From assembly GCA_032718475.1 (NCBI GenBank), contig JAUCBJ010005094.1, positions 1-45,469 of the forward strand: 45,469 nucleotides of DNA, written 5' to 3'. Position numbers and translations under genes: made by a program. This stretch comes from Nemertoderma westbladi (taxonomy: Eukaryota; Xenacoelomorpha; Nemertodermatida; Nemertodermatidae). Positions 32,933-45,034 of this stretch are shown here, piece by piece. The notes below the pieces were generated by a model. It saw only the letters and a list, made by a program, of their open reading frames with translations, made no database searches and was not told the origin of the DNA. How positions within the stretch are numbered: position 1 is the first letter of the stretch; each line of letters opens with the position of its first letter.

Positions 32933-35900
32933 CCTACTCCTGGAACAATGCGAGTAGTTCAATCACTAATGGAACAATGCAAGTAGTTCAATCACTCCTG
33001 GATCAATGGGAGTAGTTCAATCACTCCTGGATCAATGGGAGTAGTTCAATCACTAATGGAACAATGCGAGCAGTTCAATCACTCCTGGAACAATGCGAGT
33101 AGTTCAATCACTAATGGAACAATGCGAGCAGTTCAATCACTCCTGGATCAATGGGAGTAGTTCAATCACTCCTGGAACAATGGGAGTTGTTCAATCACTA
33201 ATGGAACAATGCAAGTAGTTCAATCACTCCTGGATCAATGGGAGTAGTTCAATCACTCTTGGATCAATGGGAGTAGTTCAATCACTAATGGAACAATGGG
33301 AGTAGATCAATCACTCCTGGATCAATGGGAGTAGTTCAATCACTCCTGGATCAATGGGAGTAGTTCAATCACTCCTGGATCAGTGGGAGTAGTTCAATTA
33401 CTCCTGGATCAGTGGGAGTAGTTCAATCACTCCTGGATCAATGGGAGTAGTTCAATTACTCCTGGAACAATGCGAGCAGTTCAATCACTCCTGGATCAAT
33501 GGGAGTAGTTCAATCACTAATGGAACAATGCGAGCAGTTCAATCACTCCTGGAACAATGGGAGCAGTTCAATCACTCCTGGATCAATGGGAGTAGTTCAA
33601 TCACTCCTGGAACAATGCAAGTAGTTCAATCACTCCTGGAACAATGCAAGCAGTTCAATCACTCCTGGATCAATGGGAGTAGTTCAATCACTCCTGGATC
33701 AATGGGAGTAGTTCAATCACTAATGGAACAATGCGAGCAGTTCAATCACTCCTGGATCAATGGGAGTAGTTCAATCACTCCTGGAACAATGCAAGTAGTT
33801 CAATCACTAATGGAACAATGCGAGCAGTTCAATCACTCCTGGATCAATGGGAGTAGTTCAATCACTCCTGGAACAATGCAAGTAGTTCAATCACTAATGG
33901 AACAATGCGAGCAGTTCAATCACTCCTGGATCAATGGGAGCAGTTCAATCACTCCTGGATCAATGGGAGTAGTTCAATCACTCCTGGAACAATGCAAGTA
34001 GTTCAATCACTCCTGGAACAATGCAAGCAGTTCAATCACTCCTGGATCAATGGGAGTAGTTCAATCACTCCTGGATCAATGGGAGTAGTTCAATCACTAA
34101 TGGAACAATGCGAGCAGTTCAATCACTCCTGGATCAATGGGAGTAGTTCAATCACTCCTGGAACAATGCAAGTAGTTCAATCACTCCTGGATCAATGGGA
34201 GTAGTTCAATCACTCCTGGATCAATGGGAGTAGTTCAATCACTAATGGAACAATGCAAGTAGTTCAATCACTAATGGAACAATGCGAGCAGTTCAATCAC
34301 TCCTGGATCAATGGGAGTTGTTCAATCACTAATGGAACAATGCAAGTAGTTCAATCACTCCTGGATCAATGGGAGTAGTTCAATCACTCCTGGATCAATG
34401 GGAGTAGTTCAATCACTCCTGGAACAATGCAAGTAGTTCAATCACTCCTGGATCAATGGGAGTAGTTCAATCACTCTTGGATCAATGGGAGTAGTACAAT
34501 TACTCCTGGAACAATGGGAGTAGTTCAATCACTCCTGGATCAGTGGGAGTAGTTCAATCACTCCTGGAACAATGCGAGTAGTTCAATCACTCCTGGAACA
34601 ATGCAAGCAGTTCAATCACTCCTGGATCAATGGGAGTAGTTCAATCACTCCTGGATCAGTGGGAGTAGTTCAATCACTCCTGGAACAATGCGAGTAGTTC
34701 AATCACTAATGGATCAATGCGAGCAGTTCAATCACTCCTGGAACAATGCGAGTAGTTCAATCACTCCTGGATCAATGGGAGTAGTTCAATCACTCCTGGA
34801 TCAATGGGAGTAGTTCAATCACTAATGGAACAATGCGAGCAGTTCAATCACTAATGGATCAATGCGAGTAGTTCAATCACTAATGGAACAATGCAAGTAG
34901 TTCAATCACTCCTGGATCAATGGGAGTAGTTCAATCACTAATGGAACAATGCAAGTAGTTCAATCACTCCTGGAACAATGCAAGCAGTTCAATCACTCCT
35001 GGATCAATGGGAGTAGTTCAATCACTCTTGGATCAATGGGAGTAGTTCAATCACTCCTGGAACAATGGGAGCAGTTCAATCACTCCTGGATCAATGGGAG
35101 TAGTTCAATCACTCCTGGATCAATGCGAGTAGTTCAATTACTCCTGGATCAATGGGAGTAGTTCAATCACTCCTGGAACAATGCAAGTAGTTCAATCACT
35201 AATGGAACAATGCAAGTAGTTCAATCACTAATGGAACAATGCGAGCAGTTCAATCACTCTTGGATCAATGGGAGTAGTTCAATTACTCCTGGAACAATGG
35301 GAGCAGTTCAATCACTCCTGGATCAATGGGAGTAGTTCAATCACTCCTGGAACAATGCAAGTAGTTCAATCACTAATGGAACAATGCAAGTAGTTCAATC
35401 ACTAATGGAACAATGCGAGCAGTTCAATCACTCCTGGATCAATGGGAGTTGTTCAATCACTAATGGAACAATGCAAGTAGTTCAATCACTCCTGGAACAA
35501 TGTAAGCAGTTCAATCACTCCTGGATCAATGGGAGTAGTTCAATCACTCTTGGATCAATGGGAGTAGTTCAATCACTCTGGAACAATGCAAGCAGTTCAA
35601 TCACTCTTGGATCAATGGGAGTAGTTCAATCACTCTTGGATCAATGGGAGTAGTTCAATCACTCCTGGATCAGTGGGAGTAGTTCAATCACTCCTGGAAC
35701 AATGCAAGTAGTTCAATCACTAATGGAACAATGCTAGCAGTTCAATCACTCCTGGAACAATGCGAGTAGTTCAATCACTAATGGAACAATGCGAGCAGTT
35801 CAATCACACCTGGATCAATGGGAGTAGTTCAATCACTCCTGGAACAATGCAAGTAGTTCAATCACTAATGGAACAATGCGAGCAGTTCAATCACTCCTGG

Positions 35901-38900
35901 AACAATGCGAGTAGTTCAATCACTAATGGAACAATGCGAGCAGTTCAATCACTCCTGGAACAATGCGAGTAGTTCAATCACTAATGGAACAATGCGAGCA
36001 GTTCAATCACTCCTGGATCAATGGGAGTAGTTCAATCACTCCTGGAACAATGCAAGTAGTTCAATCACTAATGGAACAATGCGAGCAGTTCAATCACTAA
36101 TGGAACAATGCGAGCAGTTCAATCACTCCTGGATCAATGGGAGTAGTTCAATCACTCCTGGAACAATGCAAGTAGTTCAATCACTAATGGAACAATGCGA
36201 GCAGTTCAATCACTCCTGGATCAATGGGAGTAGTTCAATCACTCCTGGAACAATGCAAGTAGTTCAATCACTAATGGAACAATGCGAGCAGTTCAATCAC
36301 TAATGGAACAATGCGAGCAGTTCAATCACTCCTGGATCAATGGGAGTAGTTCAATCACTCCTGGAACAATGCAAGTAGTTCAATCACTAATGGAACAATG
36401 CGAGCAGTTCAATCACTCCTGGAACAATGCGAGTAGTTCAATCACTAATGGAACAATGCGAGCAGTTCAATCACTCCTGGATCAATGGGAGTAGTTCAAT
36501 CACTCCTGGAACAATGCAAGTAGTTCAATCACTCCTGGAACAATGCGAGCAGTTCAATCACTCCTGGATCAATGGGAGTAGTTCAATCACTCCTGGAACA
36601 ATGCAAGTAGTTCAATCACTAATGGAACAATGCGAGCAGTTCAATCACTCCTGGATCAATGGGAGTAGTTCAATCACTCCTGGATCAATGGGAGTAGTTC
36701 AATCACTCCTGGATCAATGGGAGTAGTTCAATCACTAATGGAACAATGCAAGTAGTTCAATCACTCCTGGATCAATGGGAGTAGTTCAATCACTCCTGGA
36801 TCAATGGGAGTAGTTCAATCACTCCTGGATCAATGGGAGTAGTTCAATCACTAATGGAACAATGCAAGTAGTTCAATCACTCCTGGATCAATGGGAGTAG
36901 TTCAATCACTCCTGGAACAATGCAAGTAGTTCAATCACTAATGGAACAATGCGAGCAGTTCAATCACTCCTGGATCAATGGGAGTAGTTCAATCACTCCT
37001 GGATCAATGGGAGTAGTTCAATCACTCCTGGATCAATGGGAGTAGTTCAATCACTCCTGGATCAATGGGAGTAGTTCAATCACTCCTGGATCAATGGGAG
37101 TAGTTCAATCACTAATGGAACAATGCGAGCAGTTCAATCACTCCTGGATCAATGGGAGTAGTTCAATCACTCCTGGATCAATGGGAGTAGTTCAATCACT
37201 CCTGGATCAATGGGAGTAGTTCAATCACTAATGGAACAATGCAAGTAGTTCAATCACTCCTGGATCAATGGGAGTAGTTCAATCACTCCTGGATCAATGG
37301 GAGTAGTTCAATCACTCCTGGATCAATGGGAGTAGTTCAATCACTAATGGAACAATGCAAGTAGTTCAATCACTCCTGGATCAATGGGAGTAGTTCAATC
37401 ACTCCTGGATCAATGGGAGTAGTTCAATCACTCCTGGATCAATGGGAGTAGTTCAATCACTAATGGAACAATGCAAGTAGTTCAATCACTCCTGGATCAA
37501 TGGGAGTAGTTCAATCACTCCTGGAACAATGCAAGTAGTTCAATCACTAATGGAACAATGCGAGCAGTTCAATCACTAATGGAACAATGCGAGCAGTTCA
37601 ATCACTCCTGGATCAATGGGAGTAGTTCAATCACTCCTGGAACAATGCAAGTAGTTCAATCACTAATGGAACAATGCGAGCAGTTCAATCACTCCTGGAA
37701 CAATGCGAGTAGTTCAATCACTAATGGAACAATGCGAGCAGTTCAATCACTCCTGGATCAATGGGAGTAGTTCAATCACTCCTGGAACAATGCAAGTAGT
37801 TCAATCACTCCTGGAACAATGCGAGCAGTTCAATCACTCCTGGATCAATGGGAGTAGTTCAATCACTCCTGGATCAATGGGAGTAGTTCAATCACTCCTG
37901 GATCAATGGGAGTAGTTCAATCACTAATGGAACAATGCAAGTAGTTCAATCACTCCTGGATCAATGGGAGTAGTTCAATCACTCCTGGATCAATGGGAGT
38001 AGTTCAATCACTAATGGAACAATGCAAGTAGTTCAATCACTCCTGGATCAATGGGAGTAGTTCAATCACTCCTGGATCAATGGGAGTAGTTCAATCACTC
38101 CTGGATCAATGGGAGTAGTTCAATCACTAATGGAACAATGCAAGTAGTTCAATCACTCCTGGATCAATGGGAGTAGTTCAATCACTCCTGGAACAATGCA
38201 AGTAGTTCAATCACTAATGGAACAATGCGAGCAGTTCAATCACTCCTGGATCAATGGGAGTAGTTCAATCACTCCTGGATCAATGGGAGTAGTTCAATCA
38301 CTCCTGGATCAATGGGAGTAGTTCAATCACTCCTGGATCAATGGGAGTAGTTCAATCACTCCTGGATCAATGGGAGTAGTTCAATCACTAATGGAACAAT
38401 GCGAGCAGTTCAATCACTCCTGGATCAATGGGAGTAGTTCAATCACTCCTGGATCAATGGGAGTAGTTCAATCACTCCTGGATCAATGGGAGTAGTTCAA
38501 TCACTAATGGAACAATGCAAGTAGTTCAATCACTCCTGGATCAATGGGAGTAGTTCAATCACTCCTGGATCAATGGGAGTAGTTCAATCACTCCTGGATC
38601 AATGGGAGTAGTTCAATCACTAATGGAACAATGCAAGTAGTTCAATCACTCCTGGATCAATGGGAGTAGTTCAATCACTCCTGGATCAATGGGAGTAGTT
38701 CAATCACTCCTGGATCAATGGGAGTAGTTCAATCACTAATGGAACAATGCAAGTAGTTCAATCACTCCTGGATCAATGGGAGTAGTTCAATCACTCCTGG
38801 AACAATGCAAGTAGTTCAATCACTAATGGAACAATGCGAGCAGTTCAATCACTAATGGAACAATGCGAGCAGTTCAATCACTCCTGGATCAATGGGAGTA

Positions 38901-41519
38901 GTTCAATCACTCCTGGAACAATGCAAGTAGTTCAATCACTAATGGAACAATGCGAGCAGTTCAATCACTCCTGGAACAATGCGAGTAGTTCAATCACTAA
39001 TGGAACAATGCGAGCAGTTCAATCACTCCTGGATCAATGGGAGTAGTTCAATCACTCCTGGAACAATGCAAGTAGTTCAATCACTCCTGGAACAATGCGA
39101 GCAGTTCAATCACTCCTGGATCAATGGGAGTAGTTCAATCACTCCTGGATCAATGGGAGTAGTTCAATCACTCCTGGATCAATGGGAGTAGTTCAATCAC
39201 TAATGGAACAATGCAAGTAGTTCAATCACTCCTGGATCAATGGGAGTAGTTCAATCACTCCTGGATCAATGGGAGTAGTTCAATCACTCCTGGATCAATG
39301 GGAGTAGTTCAATCACTAATGGAACAATGCAAGTAGTTCAATCACTCCTGGATCAATGGGAGTAGTTCAATCACTCCTGGAACAATGCAAGTAGTTCAAT
39401 CACTAATGGAACAATGCGAGCAGTTCAATCACTAATGGAACAATGCGAGCAGTTCAATCACTCCTGGATCAATGGGAGTAGTTCAATCACTCCTGGATCA
39501 ATGGGAGTAGTTCAATCACTCCTGGATCAATGGGAGTAGTTCAATCACTCCTGGATCAATGGGAGTAGTTCAATCACTAATGGAACAATGCGAGCAGTTC
39601 AATCACTAATGGAACAATGCGAGCAGTTCAATCACTCCTGGATCAATGGGAGTAGTTCAATCACTCCTGGATCAATGGGAGTAGTTCAATCACTCCTGGA
39701 TCAATGGGAGTAGTTCAATCACTCCTGGATCAATGGGAGTAGTTCAATCACTCCTGGATCAATGGGAGTAGTTCAATCACTCCTGGATCAATGGGAGTAG
39801 TTCAATCACTAATGGAACAATGCAAGTAGTTCAATCACTCCTGGATCAATGGGAGTAGTTCAATCACTCCTGGATCAATGGGAGTAGTTCAATCACTCCT
39901 GGATCAATGGGAGTAGTTCAATCACTAATGGAACAATGCAAGTAGTTCAATCACTCCTGGATCAATGGGAGTAGTTCAATCACTCCTGGAACAATGCAAG
40001 TAGTTCAATCACTAATGGAACAATGCGAGCAGTTCAATCACTCCTGGATCAATGGGAGTAGTTCAATCACTCCTGGAACAATGCAAGTAGTTCAATCACT
40101 AATGGAACAATGCGAGCAGTTCAATCACTCCTGGATCAATGGGAGTAGTTCAATCACTCCTGGAACAATGGGAGTAGTTCAATCACTCCTGGATCAATGG
40201 GAGTAGTTCAATCACTCCTGGAACAATGCAAGTAGTTCAATCACTAATGGAACAATGCGAGCAGTTCAATCACTCCTGGATCAATGGGAGTAGTTCAATC
40301 ACTCCTGGATCAATGGGAGTAGTTCAATCACTCCTGGATCAATGGGAGTAGTTCAATCACTAATGGAACAATGCGAGTAGTTCAATCACTAATGGAACAA
40401 TGCAAGTAGTTCAATCACTCCTGGATCAATGGGAGTAGTTCAATCACTCCTGGAACAATGCGAGCAGTTCAATCACTCCTGGATCAATGGGAGTAGTTCA
40501 ATCACTCCTGGAACAATGCAAGTAGTTCAATCACTAATGGAACAATGCGAGCAGTTCAATCACTCCTGGATCAATGGGAGTAGTTCAATCACTCCTGGAT
40601 CAATGGGAGTAGTTCAATCACTCCTGGATCAATGGGAGTAGTTCAATCACTAATGGAACAATGCGAGTAGTTCAATCACTAATGGAACAATGCAAGTAGT
40701 TCAATCACTCCTGGATCAATGGGAGTAGTTCAATCACTCCTGGAACAATGCAAGTAGTTCAATCACTAATGGAACAATGCGAGCAGTTCAATCACTCCTG
40801 GATCAATGGGAGTAGTTCAATCACTCCTGGAACAATGCAAGTAGTTCAATCACTAATGGAACAATGCGAGCAGTTCAATCACTCCTGGATCAATGGGAGT
40901 AGTTCAATCACTCCTGGATCAATACGAGTAGTTCAATTACGCCTGGATCAATGGGAGTAGTTCAATCACTCCTGGATCAATGGGAGTAGTTCAATCACTA
41001 ATGGAACAATGCAAGTAGTTCAATCACTCCTGGATCAATGGGAGTAGTTCAATCACTCCTGGATCAATGGGAGTAGTTCAATCACTCCTGGATCAATGGG
41101 AGTAGTTCAATCACTCCTGGATCAATGGGAGTAGTTCAATCACTAATGGAACAATGCGAGTAGTTCAATCACTAATGGAACAATGCGAGTAGTTCAATCA
41201 CTAATGGAACAATGCGAGCAGTTCAATCACTCCTGGATCAATGGGAGTTGTTCAATCACTCTGGAACAATGGGAGTAGTTCAATCACTAATGGAACAATG
41301 CGAGTAGTTCAATCACTAATGGAACAATGCGAGCAGTTCAATCACTAATGGAACAATGCGAGCAGTTCAATCACTCCTGGATCAATGGGAGTTGTTCAAT
41401 CACTCCTGGATCAGTGCGAATAGTTCAATCACTCCTGGATCAATGCGAGCAGTTCAATCACTAATGGAACAATGCGAGTAGTTCAATCACTCCTGGATCA
41501 ATGCGAGCAGTTCAATCAT
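32933..41519. repeat. 29-bp minisatellite, about 296 units, with higher-order structure
   Basis: The consensus is GGGAGTAGTTCAATCACTCC followed by TGGATCAAT. Two main haplotypes alternate: one with TCCTGGATCAATGGGAGTA and one with TAATGGAACAATGC(A/G)AG(T/C)A. Plus-strand 70-codon frames with the same sequence recur at 36282, 37558 and 38834, and another set at 36427, 37703 and 38979. That is exactly 1,276 bp (44 units) apart, showing imperfect multi-unit duplications. Smaller 319-bp (11-unit) steps also occur. The array ends inside the last codons of SERAC1. Confidence 0.95.
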
Positions 41520-43499
41520 TGAATAAACGTTACGGTTTATAGCTATTCTATTGTAGATCTGTTCGACCAGAAAATCAACAGTAAGTGTGTAAAGTTTTGA
41601 TCTTCGATTGTCAGGTTTACAAATATCAGTGTGGTCCGCGGGGTACATAACAACCTTACCCAAACCGAGGTCTGCCGAATCCATGGTAACCACATGCTGT
41701 CGAATTGGAACGCCACCTAGTTGGAATATAGTCGTTTTTTCTGATTCGACTATGCTGAGAATTGAATAGTCATTGAGTTTAGCTAAATTTATGAAGTTCT
41801 TATTAAGTTTCTGGAGTTGGGAAGAGTTAGGGTGTAATTGGGACACCTCCAAGGACGGTTGAACCAGACTTCGCCAATTTTCAGTGTGAATGCAAAGGGG
41901 AACCCCGAAATGCGGTACGGAATAGAACAACAACGCCTTGGTGCTGTCAGCGATGGGATTCTGGCAGCCCGAAGCAGCAATCAACAGCTCTTTAACCACT
42001 AAACCGCCCATGGAATGTGATATCCACACAATCGGTCTATTACCAAGGCCTGACTGGGTGAGTTTCTCGAGCAACTGCTGGGCATGGTATTCAATTAGTT
42101 TAGGGCTGCGACCAGAAGGTGCAAACCATTCGCTCAAATACGATGGGTAGCCCACTGAGAGAATCCGACAGTCTGACATATCTCTAGATAACCAAGATTT
42201 AGGCCATAGCAATGTCTGTCTTCCAGATTCACCTAAATATATATCAAAGTCTGATTGCACAATCGATACAGATTGCTGTCTTTCCTCAATAGACCAGTCA
42301 TTGACTTTAAACATTACAGATGTCAAGGAATTAAAGCAATGTGATACTATCTGCGATATGATGCTGCACATGGAGTTGATTCTGCTGACAACAGCAACAA
42401 GTAAACTTTTATGTTCAACATCCCGCTGACGCCAAGTAAAGAAAGTGGAGCCTTTAATTCCATGGACAAACACTATATCGGCTAGGGGATGGTTGCTCTG
42501 GTACCAACATGGATGAACTAAATACACGTCCTCAGCAATCCGTTCATTTGTATCATCTGGGACGAGATTGACAAGGATTCTATTACTATAGACACCAAGG
42601 ACCTCGTCATTGGAGGCAAGGAACATATGAAGGGTCGGGAGCAACCCACTCGAGCGAACAATCTCGGAGGGACTCACAGAAGCCGCGTTGTTTAGAATAC
42701 ATAATACTGTCGACTTAATATTCACATTGTAAAGGGAGGACGTCAATATGGATGATAAATAATTGAGGCAACCTAATTTTATCATTTGTTTAATGCAGTC
42801 AATCCTCCTAGAGTAAACAAGAAGGGCATCAAGACAGGCAGACACCATTTTGGGTGTGTCGACATCGATTCGTATATCATCTCTAGGAGTATATAATTCG
42901 TATGGTTCAGTGTGTGGCGGATTATCTTCCTCTGATAATATGTGGCTATATAAATTCTTCAAAGGTACTATATACTCCTCAAATTCTGGGAACTTATGAT
43001 CCGGAAGATTGTATATAATTCGCAGGAGATTGGTATCGATTGAGTCGCCGCCTTCCATTTCGCTGTTTTTAGGCCCTAACAACCGCGGGTCAATGCCCTC
43101 CGAGCGAGCCAATAACGCCAGAGACTCCCAATCACATAAGTTGTAGAATAAGTTGCACTGCGTCACGGTCCAGCTACTCTGCACATCTAGAAGTCTACTC
43201 ACAACCCAACTCGAGTCGCTCCCTATTGATCGCGCCAGATACTCCGGTGTAACATCGTTCCATCGCTGTAAGATTCCTGCAGATTTACCTCTAGCTGACT
43301 TACTGCGCCATCTCTCGGTCTCAACAGCAGATGTAGCAAAGGTAATTTTGTTTCCGATATCACGGGTTTGCTCCACAATAAACGTAACTCCGACAATGCT
43401 ACTTCCAAATACAACAGGTGGGATGAGTTTCTTTAAAACTCGCTTTAATTTGTAAGGAATACGAAGCCGCTTGAAAAACGTAAATCGTAAACGCTGCAT
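41487..43499 (-). CDS. SERAC1: SERAC1-like alpha/beta-hydrolase (intron-free, minisatellite-encoded C-terminus)
   Basis: The product (670 residues; vertebrate SERAC1 is about 650) belongs to the SERAC1 family of mitochondria-ER contact proteins required for phosphatidylglycerol remodelling and cholesterol trafficking. Visible features are a basic N-terminus with a hydrophobic segment at about 25-42, a helical Armadillo-like middle (about 215-315), and the C-terminal hydrolase domain. The hydrolase shows VFVHGIKGS (about 344-351), FTWRQ, LWPKSWL, and the nucleophile elbow WISHSMGG with Ser496. The likely His is in DHTDICKP (His623), and the acidic partner is probably Asp607 or Asp610 in MDSADLG. 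The ATG at 43499 is the first in frame after an upstream TAA. The last 11 codons (SMIELLALIQE) and the TGA lie in the 29-bp minisatellite. No intron is present, in contrast to multi-exon vertebrate SERAC1. Confidence 0.92.
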   Translation of the reverse strand: MQRLRFTFFKRLRIPYKLKRVLKKLIPPVVFGSSIVGVTFIVEQTRDIGNKITFATSAVETERWRSKSARGKSAGILQRWNDVTPEYLARSIGSDSSWVVSRLLDVQSSWTVTQCNLFYNLCDWESLALLARSEGIDPRLLGPKNSEMEGGDSIDTNLLRIIYNLPDHKFPEFEEYIVPLKNLYSHILSEEDNPPHTEPYELYTPRDDIRIDVDTPKMVSACLDALLVYSRRIDCIKQMIKLGCLNYLSSILTSSLYNVNIKSTVLCILNNAASVSPSEIVRSSGLLPTLHMFLASNDEVLGVYSNRILVNLVPDDTNERIAEDVYLVHPCWYQSNHPLADIVFVHGIKGSTFFTWRQRDVEHKSLLVAVVSRINSMCSIISQIVSHCFNSLTSVMFKVNDWSIEERQQSVSIVQSDFDIYLGESGRQTLLWPKSWLSRDMSDCRILSVGYPSYLSEWFAPSGRSPKLIEYHAQQLLEKLTQSGLGNRPIVWISHSMGGLVVKELLIAASGCQNPIADSTKALLFYSVPHFGVPLCIHTENWRSLVQPSLEVSQLHPNSSQLQKLNKNFINLAKLNDYSILSIVESEKTTIFQLGGVPIRQHVVTMDSADLGLGKVVMYPADHTDICKPDNRRSKLYTLTVDFLVEQIYNRIAINRNVYSMIELLALIQE

Positions 43500-43680
43500 T
43501 ACCGGTAGGCCTAATCTAACAGTATAATCTTCAAATAAATTAAAGTTTTAGCCGGTATTTACAGATTTACTGTAGGCCTACTGCTGTAGGCTGGAACAGT
43601 AAGCAAGCACATTTAAAAACTTTTGCTTTGATTGATTACGCCAGTACGTAGGCCTACCGGGACTGTCTAAAACCCGGTCC

Positions 43681-45034
43681 CAGGGGCGGTTCTAGGATTT
43701 TGCTTGGGGGGGGGGGGGGGGGGGGGGGGCAAAATATTTAATTTGCTGAGGTCAATTTTTCGGATTTTTAAATGGCTCCACGCAAGCAGTAGAGTCCAAT
43801 CTGGACACGTTTATAAACGCCAACTTTAAATCATTAAAAAAAACATCCCCAACAACAACTTTGTCTAAACCCGTCCACTCTAATATATCTAATTATTTAG
43901 TTAACTGAAGGGTCGCAGCCGTTAGCTGGTGGTAACCCGTATCGTTCCAAAGATGTGGTGGAGAGACGCGACGTGTGTGGCACTCCTTTCCATTAATTTG
44001 TAATGATATCGTTTATTGTTTTGGTTAGTTAGGTTTCGGTATGGAGATGGTATGTTCTGCGCAATAAAATAATTATCATATATTTAATTATTTAAGAGGC
44101 AATAAATATACTTTAGTATTTTTAGCCGCACAAACTTTCATAACATGTGTGGTAGTGGAAAATATTGAAGTAATTAAATGACAGACTGAGTTTAATTTGA
44201 CTTAAATGCAATGGGCCATTATTTGTATTTTTAACCCTGTTGAAAATTATTAATTCAGACTATTTTAATTGCAAAATTATATATATATTAAGAAATGTAC
44301 TGCTTAAATTTACTTGCACATGCCTTAAACCACCAAGCCACTGAACTTACCAATGGAGATATTTCCAGTGACCATACCATGGACCAATGGCAGGAGACAT
44401 CTACCTTCTCACCTGTACACCTGTGACACCTTCACATGTGCAATGTGGGCAGTGCTGAAAGGCTATGCAACCAATACAGAACCAAACTACTATGTTTGTA
44501 TGTTGGATGGGCTAAATTTCTAGCATCAATAAGCTAAACTTGGAACCACCATTATACTATCAGCTGGCTATGATGCCACTCCTGCTCAAATTTTGGCGCC
44601 CCTTGGAAGGTGGCGCCCGGGGCCGTCGCCCCCCCCCCCCCCCTTCTGCACGCCACTGCACGGTGGAGAAGACGTTTCGGAAACAAGCTACAGTTCGTCG
44701 CAGCCCCCAATGAAAAAAAAATAAACAAAAAGAAACATTAAAAAAAATTATTATACTTTGAAAAAAATTTCCCGATTTTTTCCCGAATTCCCAAAGTTCC
44801 AGAATTTTACAAAAATATCAGAGTGTTTTATAATGGAGACCGCCGGGTAGTAACTAAATTTTGAAAAAAAATAGAAGTTTTTCCCAGAGAGGTCTGTTTT
44901 CGAGCAAAAGTCGGTACCCACTGGTACGGATTTGCCACATTACCTTTCGCTAGGGAGGGGGCAAGCCCCCCCCCAAGATACCTGGGGAGGGGCAGATGCC
45001 CCCTTGCCCCCCCCCCCCCCTAGAACCGCCTCTG
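43681..45034. mobile_element. hAT-like DNA transposon, 1,354 bp, non-autonomous
   Basis: The ends are CAGGGGCGGTTCTAG (43681-43695) and CTAGAACCGCCTCTG (45020-45034), inverted with one mismatch. They are flanked by 8-bp near-identical duplications CCCGGTCC (43673-43680) and CCCGGTCT (45035-45042). Long G and C runs lie just inside the two ends. The 8-bp duplication and CAG...CTG ends place it in the hAT superfamily. No transposase frame is present. The interior contains an apparent second hAT terminus (44575-44658), so this may be a composite. Confidence 0.8.
44575..44658. mobile_element. Right end of a second, nested hAT-like element
   Basis: The stretch contains GGCGCCCCTTGGAAGG, GTGGCGCCCGGGGCCG, a long C run and then CTTCTGCACGCCACTG. 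A terminus CAGTGGCG (read inward) with adjacent G/C runs and a GGCGCC-rich subterminal zone is typical of many animal hAT elements. I did not find the matching left end or an 8-bp duplicate of the following CACGGTGG inside the window. Confidence 0.45.

Noticed and set aside
33441-40960. Repeated 70-186-codon frames (VVQSLMEQCEQFNHSW)
   Set aside because: The 29-bp period cycles all frames; these are useful as markers of higher-order repeats but are not genes.
41938-43455. Plus- and minus-strand frames of 63-100 codons overlapping SERAC1
   Set aside because: They lie opposite or out of frame within the SERAC1 coding region and show no family features.
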